Below, piece after piece: positions 1 to 7,812 of a stretch of 64,000 nucleotides of DNA. Source of the stretch: Halalkalibacter nanhaiisediminis (GTDB lineage: Bacteria; Bacillota; Bacilli; Bacillales; Bacillaceae_D); the NCBI RefSeq assembly GCF_007830185.1, contig NZ_VLKZ01000004.1:1-64000 (forward strand), given 5' to 3'. A program made the translations under genes and the position numbers. Position 1 is the first letter of the stretch, and each line of letters begins with the position of its first letter. Under the pieces are notes generated by a model. That model ran no database searches. It saw nothing but the letters and a program-made list of their open reading frames with translations, and was not told where the DNA came from.

Positions 1-314
1 TCTTTTGAAGGTTCTTCAAATAAATGACACTTGATTTCTTTGCGTTTCTCAACGGGTTTTGCTTTTTCTTTATCAACTTTCTTTTGATAAATTGAAAGTT
101 GATGATCGTTTATTTTTGGGATATGCTTTTGGATATTTTTTAAAACTTCCCGTTGGAGAGGTTGCAACTCTCTTTCTTGAGTTAACCCAGTGAAAATCTG
201 GCGAATATAAAAGTTTGTTGTGTTGTATATGTTCTTTGCGTTTTGACACATCTCTTTGAAATATCCGTGCATGCGATGGCCTTTTTTGACCCAAATTTGA
301 TGCGTTTGATACAT
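1..314 (-). CDS. tnpB: IS200/IS605-family TnpB (OrfB) transposon protein, N-terminal part, cut by window edge
   Basis: Reading leftward from the ATG at 314 gives an open frame of about 104 codons that runs off the window. It begins MYQTHQIWVKKGHRMHGYF and continues with an AKNIYNTTNFYIRQ segment, which is the typical N-terminus of TnpB/OrfB proteins of the IS200/IS605 superfamily (RNA-guided nucleases, ancestors of Cas12). The catalytic RuvC residues and zinc finger lie outside the window. A GGAGG-type ribosome binding site precedes the ATG. The frame is unlike the host genes around it. Whether the copy is intact, and whether a TnpA partner exists, cannot be seen. Confidence 0.85.
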   Translation of the reverse strand, partial: MYQTHQIWVKKGHRMHGYFKEMCQNAKNIYNTTNFYIRQIFTGLTQERELQPLQREVLKNIQKHIPKINDHQLSIYQKKVDKEKAKPVEKRKEIKCHLFEEPSK

Positions 315-381
315 ACGTTTTCACCTCCGAACATAAGTTCCTATAAGTATATATTACCAAAATCGTTACAATAATCCTAGT

Positions 382-455
382 GAAAAAAGAAAAAACCGCC
401 AATTCACCTCCCACCTAACATTCTAACGAATGTTTGAGGAGGGAGGTGAATTGGC
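382..455 (-). terminator. Terminator-like 15-bp hairpin in front of tnpB
   Basis: A perfect 15-bp inverted repeat (398-412 against 441-455, arm GCCAATTCACCTCCC) encloses a second 7-bp hairpin (417-423/428-434). On the minus strand the stem is followed by a T-rich tract (397-382). It would therefore stop transcripts entering tnpB from the right, as the left-end hairpin of IS200 is known to do. Confidence 0.6.
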
Positions 456-515
456 TGTAATGATAGATTAAAGTCTAATTTACACGAATCTAGATAAAAA
501 GGAAGTGGTTCTCAA

Positions 516-2336
516 ATGCTGTTACCATCAAAAGGTGCATTGGCCACTTATATATCATCAGTCTACCAAGCCATACTTGAAAAAAATAAGGTTGAGAAAA
601 ATCATTACTCATCAAGCGAACAAACATTTAGCGCAGCTAATTTACTGAACTTTATTGAGCTTAAGAAGCATGTAACAACTAGTCTTATTGATGAATTAAA
701 TCAGTTTGGTTTCGTTTTATTTTCAGAAGATAATGTATTAAGCAGTTTAGAAAAAACCTTACTAAACTTAGGGATTAAAAGGCTTCCAAAATCAAATTAT
801 TTACCTTTAAATCCACAATTGATTGCCAAACAAAGAGTGAATGGTGTACTCGGAGATATTAAAAACACCTTCCATCCACATATTATGGTTACAATAGACT
901 CTCAAATCGTAATGGACGATCGAGTTATTGAACAATTTTTATTAAATGGGATGTCAATAGCGCGTATCAATTGTGCATATGATAGTGAAAGTGAATGGAG
1001 AAATATTATTAATCGATTACGGAAAATTGAATACGGGTTACGTCAACAAGGGAAGTATAAGAAACAACTGAAAATTTATATGGATCTTGCTGGTCCTAAA
1101 ATTAGAATTGGTCCTATTAAAAAAGTAAGTACTCCTTTAAAAATAAAAGTTAAAAAAGATGCTTTTGGAAAAGCTTCAAGAGCTAGAATGGGTTTTATTT
1201 GTACGAATCATATTGATCGCACGCTATTATCAACGACCAATAGTGATGAAGAGTGTCCATTTATTATTAACGTTGATAGAATGAACGATATTCGCCTACT
1301 AAATAAAGGTGACATGTTAGATTTTCAAGACTATCGAAATAAAAAACGAACATTTACTGTTGATTCAAAACTTAGTACTGATTGTGTAATGGTAACAATT
1401 GACGAAACTGCTTACTTAACTAATGAAACGATATTATTGAATCTCAAAAAAAATATTGAGTTAAGGGTGGGAGGAATAGAGCCAGTTCCAGCGGATATAT
1501 TTGTGAAAAGAGGGGATTCATTAAGAATTTACTTAGATCCTTTAAAAGAAGGACACTCTCAAACTGAGGCCGACATGGCTGGAGTTTCAGTTACTATACC
1601 TAAAGCCTTTAAAAATGTTCAGCCTAATGACCTTATATTTATTGATGATGGAAAAATTAAAGGGAAAGTAAAGAGTGTATCACAAACATTTATAGAAGTA
1701 ACTATTATTTCTCCTGACAAAGTGAGAAAAATTAAGGAAGATAAAGGAGTAAACTTACCAAATTCACTTGTGAGTCTCAATGTTCCTGCTTTAACATCAA
1801 AAGATAAAGAAGATCTAACATTTGTTTTAGAAAACAGTGATATAGTAGGAATTTCCTTTGTCCATCACCCAAGAGATTTAAAACAATTAAAACAAATCCT
1901 TAAACAATATAATAAAACAGATATGCCAATTATTGCGAAAATTGAAACGAAAGATGCCGTCGAGAATTTCTCTAACATCATTTTCGAAGGCCTCTCATTT
2001 GAACATTTCGGTGTGATGATAGCTCGCGGAGATTTAGCGATTGAGCTTGGCTACGGGGAACTAACAATTGTTCAAGAAGAAATTCTATCTTTATGTCGTG
2101 CTGCTCATATCCCTGTTATACTCGCTACGCAAATATTAGAGAATCTTGCTAAAAAAGGAATTCCCTCTCGTTCTGAATTAGCTGATCTATCTTTTGGAAA
2201 TCAGTTCGATTGTCTAATGTTAAATAAAGGTCCTTACATGGCTGATACAATCAGCTTTATAACGGAAACGTTAAAAATACAGACCCTTGCTGAAATAAAT
2301 CAACAAATGATTACACGTCATCTTTTAGACTATTAA
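516..2336 (+). CDS. Pyruvate-kinase-like protein, divergent, no C-terminal domain
   Basis: A 606-aa protein with pyruvate kinase active-site motifs: SIARINCAYD (about residue 147) for RLNFSHG, MDLAGPKIRIG (189-199) for LDTKGPEIR, IIAKIET (about 471) with the catalytic Lys and metal-binding Glu, MIARGDLA (about 500) and ILATQIL (about 535). It differs from true Pyk in three ways: an N-terminal extension of about 115 residues, an inserted B domain of about 200 residues instead of about 100, and only about 70 residues after ATQIL, so the allosteric C-terminal domain is missing. The Ser of the NFSHG loop is Ala. The gene stands alone with RBS AAGGAAGTGG. It is probably not the cell's main pyruvate kinase; substrate unknown. 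Confidence 0.75.
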   Translation: MLLPSKGALATYISSVYQAILEKNKVEKNHYSSSEQTFSAANLLNFIELKKHVTTSLIDELNQFGFVLFSEDNVLSSLEKTLLNLGIKRLPKSNYLPLNPQLIAKQRVNGVLGDIKNTFHPHIMVTIDSQIVMDDRVIEQFLLNGMSIARINCAYDSESEWRNIINRLRKIEYGLRQQGKYKKQLKIYMDLAGPKIRIGPIKKVSTPLKIKVKKDAFGKASRARMGFICTNHIDRTLLSTTNSDEECPFIINVDRMNDIRLLNKGDMLDFQDYRNKKRTFTVDSKLSTDCVMVTIDETAYLTNETILLNLKKNIELRVGGIEPVPADIFVKRGDSLRIYLDPLKEGHSQTEADMAGVSVTIPKAFKNVQPNDLIFIDDGKIKGKVKSVSQTFIEVTIISPDKVRKIKEDKGVNLPNSLVSLNVPALTSKDKEDLTFVLENSDIVGISFVHHPRDLKQLKQILKQYNKTDMPIIAKIETKDAVENFSNIIFEGLSFEHFGVMIARGDLAIELGYGELTIVQEEILSLCRAAHIPVILATQILENLAKKGIPSRSELADLSFGNQFDCLMLNKGPYMADTISFITETLKIQTLAEINQQMITRHLLDY

Positions 2337-2390
2337 TGAACATCCGCTATCTAATTATATTTTTTTTATGTAACACTAATTGAAATAAAA

Positions 2391-2443
2391 GCGAAATAGG
2401 GGAACTGTCCTATTAGTCCCCTTTGTTTCGCTATTATTATTTT
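2391..2443. terminator. Bidirectional terminator between two convergent genes
   Basis: A GCGAAA...TTTCGC hairpin with an AGGGGA/TCCCCT core (2391-2405 with 2416-2431) is followed by TATTATTATTTT on the plus strand and by CTTTTATTT on the minus strand. It serves the pyruvate-kinase-like gene and the SIMPL gene. Confidence 0.6.
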
Positions 2444-2450
2444 ATTACTA

Positions 2451-3209
2451 CTACTGCAACTGATAAATAACATCCACACGCTGAGTAACTTGAATTTCGC
2501 CAGCTTCAAGCGCGGTAGACCTTGAACTTTCTTGTGTTGCTTCTTCTGCCATTGTATAATTCTGCATTGGAAGGTTCACTTGAGCTGCTTGGTCAGCAAT
2601 TTGTAAGACTTCTCCTCTTTTTTTACCTGCACTTTCGGCCATAGCATCTGCTTTTGACGCAGTCTTTTCGATTGCTTGTTGTAAAGCTTGATACTCTGCT
2701 GCCTCAGGGTTTTGCAAGGCAAATTGAATTTGTTCGATCTGGTTGGCTCCTGCTGTAGATGCAGCATCAATTAATTCCCCTAAAGTAGAAATGTCCATGT
2801 ATTGGACTTCAAGCATGTGCTCGGCACGATAGCGTTCCTCTGTAATCTCATTTCCTTGAGCGTTCCAGTTGTGCTGTGGGTACACATGAAAACGAGAGGT
2901 TTGAATATGTTCTTCTGCAACTCCACTTTCCTCGAGAACTCGACGAATAGCATTCATTCGTTCATTTATTTGAGTTTGAGCTTCTTCAGCTGACGAAGCA
3001 ACTGCCTGTGCTCCTAAATAAATGTAAGCCATATCTGGTTCTATATTCACTTCACCAACCCCACTCACAATTAGTGTTCCTGCTTGAACATTTGTCTCTG
3101 CACTAGTAGCCTGCTTGGAAGATGGGCTAAAGAAAAGTTGGAAAGCCAAAAATAGGCTTACAATACTTAAAGTGACGATTCCAATTTGAAGTCCTGTAGT
3201 CTTTGTCAT
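2451..3209 (-). CDS. SIMPL-domain (DUF541, YggE-like) exported protein
   Basis: A 252-aa protein with an N-terminal membrane/signal segment (residues about 7-27, ending in a run of small residues without a lipobox Cys). A SIMPL domain covers the rest: GTLIVSGVGEVNIEPDMAYI starts it, and the VLEESGVAEEHIQT stretch and a C-terminal QVTQRVDVIYQL strand are typical. SIMPL proteins are periplasmic or cell-surface proteins of unclear function, linked to oxidative stress in E. coli YggE. The start was placed at 3209 because AAAGGGGTG lies 9 nt upstream; an ATG 21 nt further up has no ribosome binding site. Confidence 0.8.
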   Translation of the reverse strand: MTKTTGLQIGIVTLSIVSLFLAFQLFFSPSSKQATSAETNVQAGTLIVSGVGEVNIEPDMAYIYLGAQAVASSAEEAQTQINERMNAIRRVLEESGVAEEHIQTSRFHVYPQHNWNAQGNEITEERYRAEHMLEVQYMDISTLGELIDAASTAGANQIEQIQFALQNPEAAEYQALQQAIEKTASKADAMAESAGKKRGEVLQIADQAAQVNLPMQNYTMAEEATQESSRSTALEAGEIQVTQRVDVIYQLQ

Positions 3210-3292
3210 AGTACTGAACACCCCTTTCATTCATTTTCTTTATTTTCTTATTAAACGATGGCAGTTTAATCAAGGTTACATAAATAAAAATA

Positions 3293-3321
3293 GGACAGTC
3301 AGAAATCGTTTCTGACTGTCC
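3293..3321 (-). terminator. Terminator of uppP
   Basis: A perfect 13-bp stem GGACAGTCAGAAA with a 3-nt loop, followed by TATTTTTATTT when read on the minus strand, 22 bp after the uppP stop codon. Confidence 0.85.
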
Positions 3322-3342
3322 TTTATAAAAGGTAAATTCTGT

Positions 3343-4173
3343 TTAAAAGTACACGACATAAATAAGTGCAGCTAAGATGATCCGATAAATAGCAAATGGT
3401 GTAAGTTTAATTTTGTTAATGATTCTTAAGAAGAAACGAATAGAAATTAAGGCAAACACAAATGCACTAATAAAGCCAGCGATAAAAAACGGTAGTGCAT
3501 CAAGCGTAAAGTACTGCCAGTTTTTAAGTAATGATAGAAAGCTCGCACCAGCCATAATTGGAACGGCCATAATAAAGGTGAAATCGGCAGCGGCACGGTG
3601 ACTCATCCCGAGTAAGACACCGCCAGAAATAGTCGAACCAGAGCGTGAGAAGCCTGGCCACAATGAGAAACATTGAATCAATCCGACAGTCAAAGCTTGT
3701 CTATAGGTGATTTGGTCAACTGTGTGGACTTTTGGATTTTTAGGCCCAAATCGATCAGCTATTATCATAAAAATAGCACCGATTACTAATCCGATTAATA
3801 CAGTATTTATTGAGAATAAATATTCATCAATATAATCTTCAAAAAGGACTCCTAGCACCCCAGCAGGAATTAAGCCGACGATAATATGTGTTAATTTAAG
3901 ACCATCGTGTTGATGAGCTGTTTTTTGCTTACGACGATTTAATTTTAATAGATCAATGAAACGATCTTTAAAAATAATGACAACAGCTAGAATAGAACCA
4001 AGTTGAATAACAATCTTAAATGTATTGGCTACATATTTTGTTAAAAACTGTTCAGATTGGAGCCATAAATCATCAACGATAATCATATGACCTGTAGACG
4101 AAACGGGAGCAAATTCTGTTAATCCTTCAACAATTCCTAAAATAATGGCTTTAAGTATAATAATTAGATCCAT
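3343..4173 (-). CDS. uppP: Undecaprenyl-diphosphatase UppP (BacA)
   Basis: This 276-aa polytopic membrane protein dephosphorylates undecaprenyl diphosphate so that the lipid carrier can be recycled in cell-wall synthesis; family members give bacitracin resistance. It has both family signatures: EGLTEFAPVSSTGHM near residues 16-29 (Glu/Ser-rich motif) and PGFSRSGSTISGG near residue 175 with the catalytic Arg and Ser. About seven to eight hydrophobic segments and the length match the family. It is monocistronic, with RBS GAGGAG and its own terminator. Confidence 0.95.
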   Translation of the reverse strand: MDLIIILKAIILGIVEGLTEFAPVSSTGHMIIVDDLWLQSEQFLTKYVANTFKIVIQLGSILAVVIIFKDRFIDLLKLNRRKQKTAHQHDGLKLTHIIVGLIPAGVLGVLFEDYIDEYLFSINTVLIGLVIGAIFMIIADRFGPKNPKVHTVDQITYRQALTVGLIQCFSLWPGFSRSGSTISGGVLLGMSHRAAADFTFIMAVPIMAGASFLSLLKNWQYFTLDALPFFIAGFISAFVFALISIRFFLRIINKIKLTPFAIYRIILAALIYVVYF

Positions 4174-4538
4174 TCTTGTATCTTCTCCTCATTCACACAT
4201 TTGATATGCCAAAACAATCATTATGGACATTTTCAAGCATGAAAAATAAATTAATTTAAAATCTATTAAATTAAATTTAAACTAAATTTCGTTTCAACAT
4301 GTTATTTTACACAAGCTTTATTTTAGATAAACAATTACTCTAATTAAAGAGAATATATGACTAAAATTAAGATATATACTAGTGAAATGATGGGAATGAT
4401 AAGATGCCATTGTGAGGGCATATGTAGTTATTATCAACTATTAGTCATAAGCATTATAATAAGTTATTTGGTCACGATAAGCTACTTGAAATGATAGTTA
4501 TAAAAAATATTTTTTTGGAAAAAAACTAAAACAATAAA

Positions 4539-4567
4539 TTGACAACTTTCTAAAACAGGAGTAAATT
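4539..4567 (+). promoter_or_regulatory. Sigma-A promoter of the potassium transporter leader
   Basis: TTGACA (4539-4544), a 17-nt spacer and TAAATT (4562-4567) lie about 30 nt before the c-di-AMP riboswitch. The preceding 360 bases (4174-4538) are very AT-rich and show no gene. Confidence 0.7.
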
Positions 4568-4595
4568 CTCTTTATTCAATTCAAATATACCTTTA

Positions 4596-4736
4596 ATCGC
4601 TTAATCATTTATTTTATGAGCGGGGGAACCATTTTGACGGTTAATTTACCGTCTTGGGGTGAATCTTAATGAGTAAGAGGGGGTACTCTCAATCCCTAAT
4701 CCGACAGCTAACTTCGCAAGCGTTTTTTGGAGAGAA
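4596..4736 (+). promoter_or_regulatory. Cyclic di-AMP riboswitch (ydaO/yuaA type)
   Basis: The conserved blocks of the ydaO motif appear in order: CGCTTAATC, GCGGGGGAACC, GGGGTGAATC, AGGGGGTACTCTC, CCGACAGCTAACTTCG with CAAGCG, then GGAGAG. It is followed by an intrinsic terminator and a Ktr transporter. In B. subtilis this class turns off ktrAB and kimA when c-di-AMP, a signal of high potassium, is bound, so an OFF switch is expected here. Confidence 0.95.
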
Positions 4737-4748
4737 GGCCCTTTTTAG

Positions 4749-4775
4749 GACCATTCTTTGTAATGGTCTTTTTTC
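4749..4775 (+). terminator. Expression-platform terminator of the c-di-AMP riboswitch
   Basis: Stem GACCATT/AATGGTC (4749-4755, 4762-4768) followed by TTTTTT, directly after the aptamer. Confidence 0.85.
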
Positions 4776-4780
4776 TGTGT

Positions 4781-4860
4781 AAAAGTTGGTTCGTTTCTAG
4801 TTGGATAGAAAAAGAATCATGCTTTTTCATTCTAGGTTGAGAGTAGAAGCTCATGAAAGT
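4781..4860 (+). repeat. Dispersed intergenic repeat, copy 1
   Basis: About 80 bp starting AAAAGTTGGTTC and containing GTTGGATAGAAAAA, a TTCATTCTAGGTT block and CTCATGAA. It closely matches 44333-44410. It lies between the riboswitch terminator and the transporter RBS, so it is part of that transcript. Confidence 0.6.
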
Positions 4861-4889
4861 TTTACTTGTAAAGAAGGGAAGTCACAATC

Positions 4890-6230
4890 ATGCTATTTGG
4901 TGAAAAAGAACTGTTACACAGACGTGTTCAAGTGTCACCTCCGCAAATACTTGCTTTAAGCTTTTTAATTGCGATTGTTGTCGGTACCTTTTTATTAAAA
5001 CTCCCGATTGCGACGACTATTCCGATTAGTTGGATAGATGCATTGTTTACAGCTACATCTGCGACTACGGTTACAGGTCTTGCTGTGGTCGATACGGGGA
5101 CAGTCTTTACTGTATTCGGGCAAGTGGTGATTATGGTATTAATTCAAATTGGTGGACTTGGACTAATGAGTTTTGCTGTTTTAGTTGTCATTGTGTTAGG
5201 GAAGAAAATTGGATTAAGAGAGCGAATATTAGTCCAAGAAGCTTTTAACCAAACATCCATTGGCGGTGTTATTCGTCTTGTAAAAACGGTCTTTATGTTT
5301 TCTTTTTTCATTGAGTTCATTGCCGTCATCTTGCTATCGATGCGATGGGTACCAGAGTATGGCTGGGGATTTGGTATTTACACGAGTATTTTTCACTCGA
5401 TATCAGCATTTAATAATGCAGGATTCTCTTTGTTTTCAGATAATTTAATGGGCTACGTAGGAGATCCAGTTGTCAATCTCATTATTACTCTTTTGTTTAT
5501 TACAGGTGGGATTGGATTTACGGTCTTGGCTGATTTGTGGCATACAAAGGAGTTTAGACATTTATCATTACACACAAAATTAATGCTTGTTGGAACGCTG
5601 ATTATCAACGTTGTCGCGATGATTTTCATTTTCTTACTTGAATATACCAATCCTGTTACATTAGGAGCCCTAGATTTAGGTGATAAGCTGTGGGCATCTT
5701 ATTTTCAAGCAGTCACAACACGAACAGCGGGATTTAATTCTTTAGATATTGGGAGCCTGACTCCAGGAACGATTGTGTTTATGCTTTTACTAATGTTTAT
5801 TGGAGCAGGTAGTGCATCAACAGGAAGTGGAATCAAATTGACAACTTTTATTGTGATTTTAATGGCTGTTTTAACATATTTAAGAGGGAGAACAGAAACG
5901 GTTGTGTTTAATCGAACATTAAAGGTTCAATTAATATTTCGTTCATTAGCCATTGCTGTTATTAGTTTGTTCGTCGTGTTTATAGCGATTTTTGCTTTAA
6001 CGATAACTGAAGATGCTCCTTTTCTCATGATCGTATTTGAAGCTTTCTCTGCGTTTGGGACCGTTGGATTATCAATGGGGTTAACGTGGGACTTAACCTC
6101 GCTTGGTAAAGAAATTATTGTTGTCCTTATGTTTATAGGAAGGGTAGGTCCATTAACTTTGGCATTCTCATTGGCAAGAACGAAAAAGTCAACAATCCGT
6201 TATCCTGAGGGAGAGGTATTTACTGGGTAA
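4890..6230 (+). CDS. ktrB: Ktr/Trk-type potassium transporter, membrane subunit (KtrB/KtrD)
   Basis: A 446-aa polytopic protein with the four pore loops of the SKT family, each with its selectivity-filter Gly: TTVTGLAVVDTG (about 59-70), SAFNNAGFSLF (about 172), TTRTAGFNSLD (about 282) and AFGTVGLSMG (about 387). KtrB-type channels take up K+ with Na+ or H+ together with a cytoplasmic RCK ring (KtrA/KtrC). No ktrA gene is adjacent, as for ktrD in B. subtilis, so the ring subunit must be encoded elsewhere. Control by the c-di-AMP riboswitch fits a K+ importer shut down at high K+. KtrB and KtrD cannot be told apart here. Confidence 0.93.
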   Translation: MLFGEKELLHRRVQVSPPQILALSFLIAIVVGTFLLKLPIATTIPISWIDALFTATSATTVTGLAVVDTGTVFTVFGQVVIMVLIQIGGLGLMSFAVLVVIVLGKKIGLRERILVQEAFNQTSIGGVIRLVKTVFMFSFFIEFIAVILLSMRWVPEYGWGFGIYTSIFHSISAFNNAGFSLFSDNLMGYVGDPVVNLIITLLFITGGIGFTVLADLWHTKEFRHLSLHTKLMLVGTLIINVVAMIFIFLLEYTNPVTLGALDLGDKLWASYFQAVTTRTAGFNSLDIGSLTPGTIVFMLLLMFIGAGSASTGSGIKLTTFIVILMAVLTYLRGRTETVVFNRTLKVQLIFRSLAIAVISLFVVFIAIFALTITEDAPFLMIVFEAFSAFGTVGLSMGLTWDLTSLGKEIIVVLMFIGRVGPLTLAFSLARTKKSTIRYPEGEVFTG

Positions 6231-6237
6231 ATAGATA

Positions 6238-6270
6238 AAGCTAACAGCAGGCCAGAGACGCTGTTAGCTT
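6238..6270. terminator. Bidirectional terminator between ktrB and the kinase gene
   Basis: An 11-bp stem AAGCTAACAGC/GCTGTTAGCTT overlaps the stop codon of the convergent histidine kinase gene. Confidence 0.65.
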
Positions 6271-7502
6271 AATTTAGCTATTGGTAGTGAAATGGAGAAA
6301 ACAGTTCCATCTTTGCTACTGCTCACCTCCATTAAGCCATTATGATTTTCAATGATTTTTTTAGAAACGGATAATCCTAACCCTGTTCCTTCATCTTTTG
6401 TAGTAAAAAAGGGGTCGAAAATATAGGGGAGAATGGATGGGTTGATTCCATTACCATTGTCGCTGAATGTAATGACGAGCAGATCCTTAACCACCTTTGT
6501 TTTAATGTGAATCTTTAAATGTTCATCTTGCTTTGCTTGCAAAGAGTTTCTAAACAAATTAATAAAGACTTGAATTAATTCATCTCCGTTCACTTCAATC
6601 AAACACGTTTCTGACTTAGGGCAAAATTCATAATTAATTTCTCCATTATAGAGATGGGCCTCACTATTAAGAAAGTTTCCAAGCTGATTGTTGAAAAAAT
6701 CTGTGACTTGGAAGATTTGGGTTTTCGTTTGAGAAGGTTTTGCAATCCTTAAAAAGTCGCTAATAATCTTATTAGCTCGATCGATTTCTGGTATCAGTAA
6801 GGACTCAAACAGCTCTGATATCTCTGGTTCTACCTTCATTTGTAGCAACTGCAAATACCCTCTGACCGTTGTAAGTGGATTTCTGACTTCATGAGCAATT
6901 CCAGCGGCGATTCTGCCTGCAAGGGCCTGTTTTTCTGCATTTTTAATTCGATTTAAAAATTGAAAGGTCCCTACTACTCGTTGAATCGACCCATGCGCAT
7001 CATAAATAATTCTAGTATTGATAATCCCATAGTTTCGGTCAAGAACCTCTTGGTCGATTATTTCTTTACCCGTTCTCAGCGTTTCAAGAATGATAATTTT
7101 CTCATCTGGTATTTGTAAAAGTTCACGAATATGTTTACCAACCATTTCTTTTTGATCGACGTGTAAATCTCTAGCAGCCTGTAAATTGCATAGGGTGATG
7201 ATCCCATTCTTATCAGTAAAAACGATGTGGTGCGGTACATGATCAATAATTTTACTGAGAATATTTTCTACTGGCTCGAACAGATCAGAAGTAATCGTTA
7301 AGTTTAGTTGCTTCTCCTCTACCAATTCTTTTTGGTATGGATGAATGACAGGAAATTGCTTGCCCTTTTTTTTTTCGACTTGATAGCCGAGTTGGGGATT
7401 TTGGTAAACAAGGGAATATGGTAATTGTGATATGAGCTCTTTATATAGCTGATTTTCGATTTTTAATGTTTCTAATTCATTTTTCTTTGAAAAATTATTC
7501 AT
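6264..7502 (-). CDS. Cytoplasmic PAS-domain sensor histidine kinase (sporulation-kinase-like)
   Basis: A 412-aa protein without membrane segments. A short N-terminal region is followed by a PAS domain (about 80-185; DHVPHHIVFTDKNGII and NAARDL-like CNLQAARDL). The HisKA H-box AAGIAHEVRNPLTTVRGYL has the phospho-acceptor at His204, and a HATPase domain follows with N-box NLFRNSLQA, G1 DNGNGI and TTKDEGTGLGLSVSKKI. The layout is that of the Kin-type kinases feeding the Spo0 phosphorelay and of related orphan kinases. No response regulator is adjacent, which supports an orphan or phosphorelay role. The signal it senses is unknown. RBS AGAGGTG. Confidence 0.85.
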   Translation of the reverse strand: MNNFSKKNELETLKIENQLYKELISQLPYSLVYQNPQLGYQVEKKKGKQFPVIHPYQKELVEEKQLNLTITSDLFEPVENILSKIIDHVPHHIVFTDKNGIITLCNLQAARDLHVDQKEMVGKHIRELLQIPDEKIIILETLRTGKEIIDQEVLDRNYGIINTRIIYDAHGSIQRVVGTFQFLNRIKNAEKQALAGRIAAGIAHEVRNPLTTVRGYLQLLQMKVEPEISELFESLLIPEIDRANKIISDFLRIAKPSQTKTQIFQVTDFFNNQLGNFLNSEAHLYNGEINYEFCPKSETCLIEVNGDELIQVFINLFRNSLQAKQDEHLKIHIKTKVVKDLLVITFSDNGNGINPSILPYIFDPFFTTKDEGTGLGLSVSKKIIENHNGLMEVSSSKDGTVFSISLPIAKLS

Positions 7503-7812
7503 TTGGGGGCACCTCTTAAAACATCAGTTATTTAAAATATATTATATTCTGTGTTTAATTGATACCATTTTGAATCACTGGATAGGATTGTTGTTTAACA
7601 ACCTGCTTAATTTGATCATGAGGATAAGGATAGATTTTGGTCTAGTATCATTAGTGTTGCATTAATATTCGATCAAAACAAAATGACCTCGGCTTAATAC
7701 CGAGGTCATCAATTGGCCACATAAAATGAAAGTCTTTTTAAAATGTCCAATTAATAGGGTGCAGTTCAGATAAACTGATTGAGGGATGAAGATGATAAGT
7801 TTAATAAACACT
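7503..7812. other. Intergenic region without a convincing gene
   Basis: It holds a minus-strand terminator near 7683-7709 and an open stretch of 28 codons on the minus strand (about 7560-7645) lacking a start codon. Nothing else was seen. Confidence 0.5.
7683..7709 (-). terminator. Terminator for the siderophore-binding protein gene
   Basis: Stem ATGACCTCGG/CCGAGGTCAT with a 7-nt loop, followed on the minus strand by TTTGTTTTG. It lies 104 bp after the stop codon. Confidence 0.65.

Larger units (their letters stand above)
1..460 (-). mobile_element. Left end of an IS200/IS605 (IS1341-like) element
   Basis: The partial tnpB and the large hairpin 84 bp upstream of its start suggest the element starts near 400-460. 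Elements of this family lack inverted terminal repeats and carry subterminal hairpins. The exact left boundary cannot be set from one copy. Confidence 0.5.

Noticed and set aside
73-414. 113-codon minus-strand frame
   Set aside because: It lies in another frame over tnpB, has no RBS, and the overlapping frame from 314 gives a clear TnpB N-terminus.
7560-7645. 28-codon minus-strand stretch TKIYPYPHDQIKQ...
   Set aside because: It looks slightly protein-like but has a stop just upstream and no start codon or RBS; at most a gene remnant.
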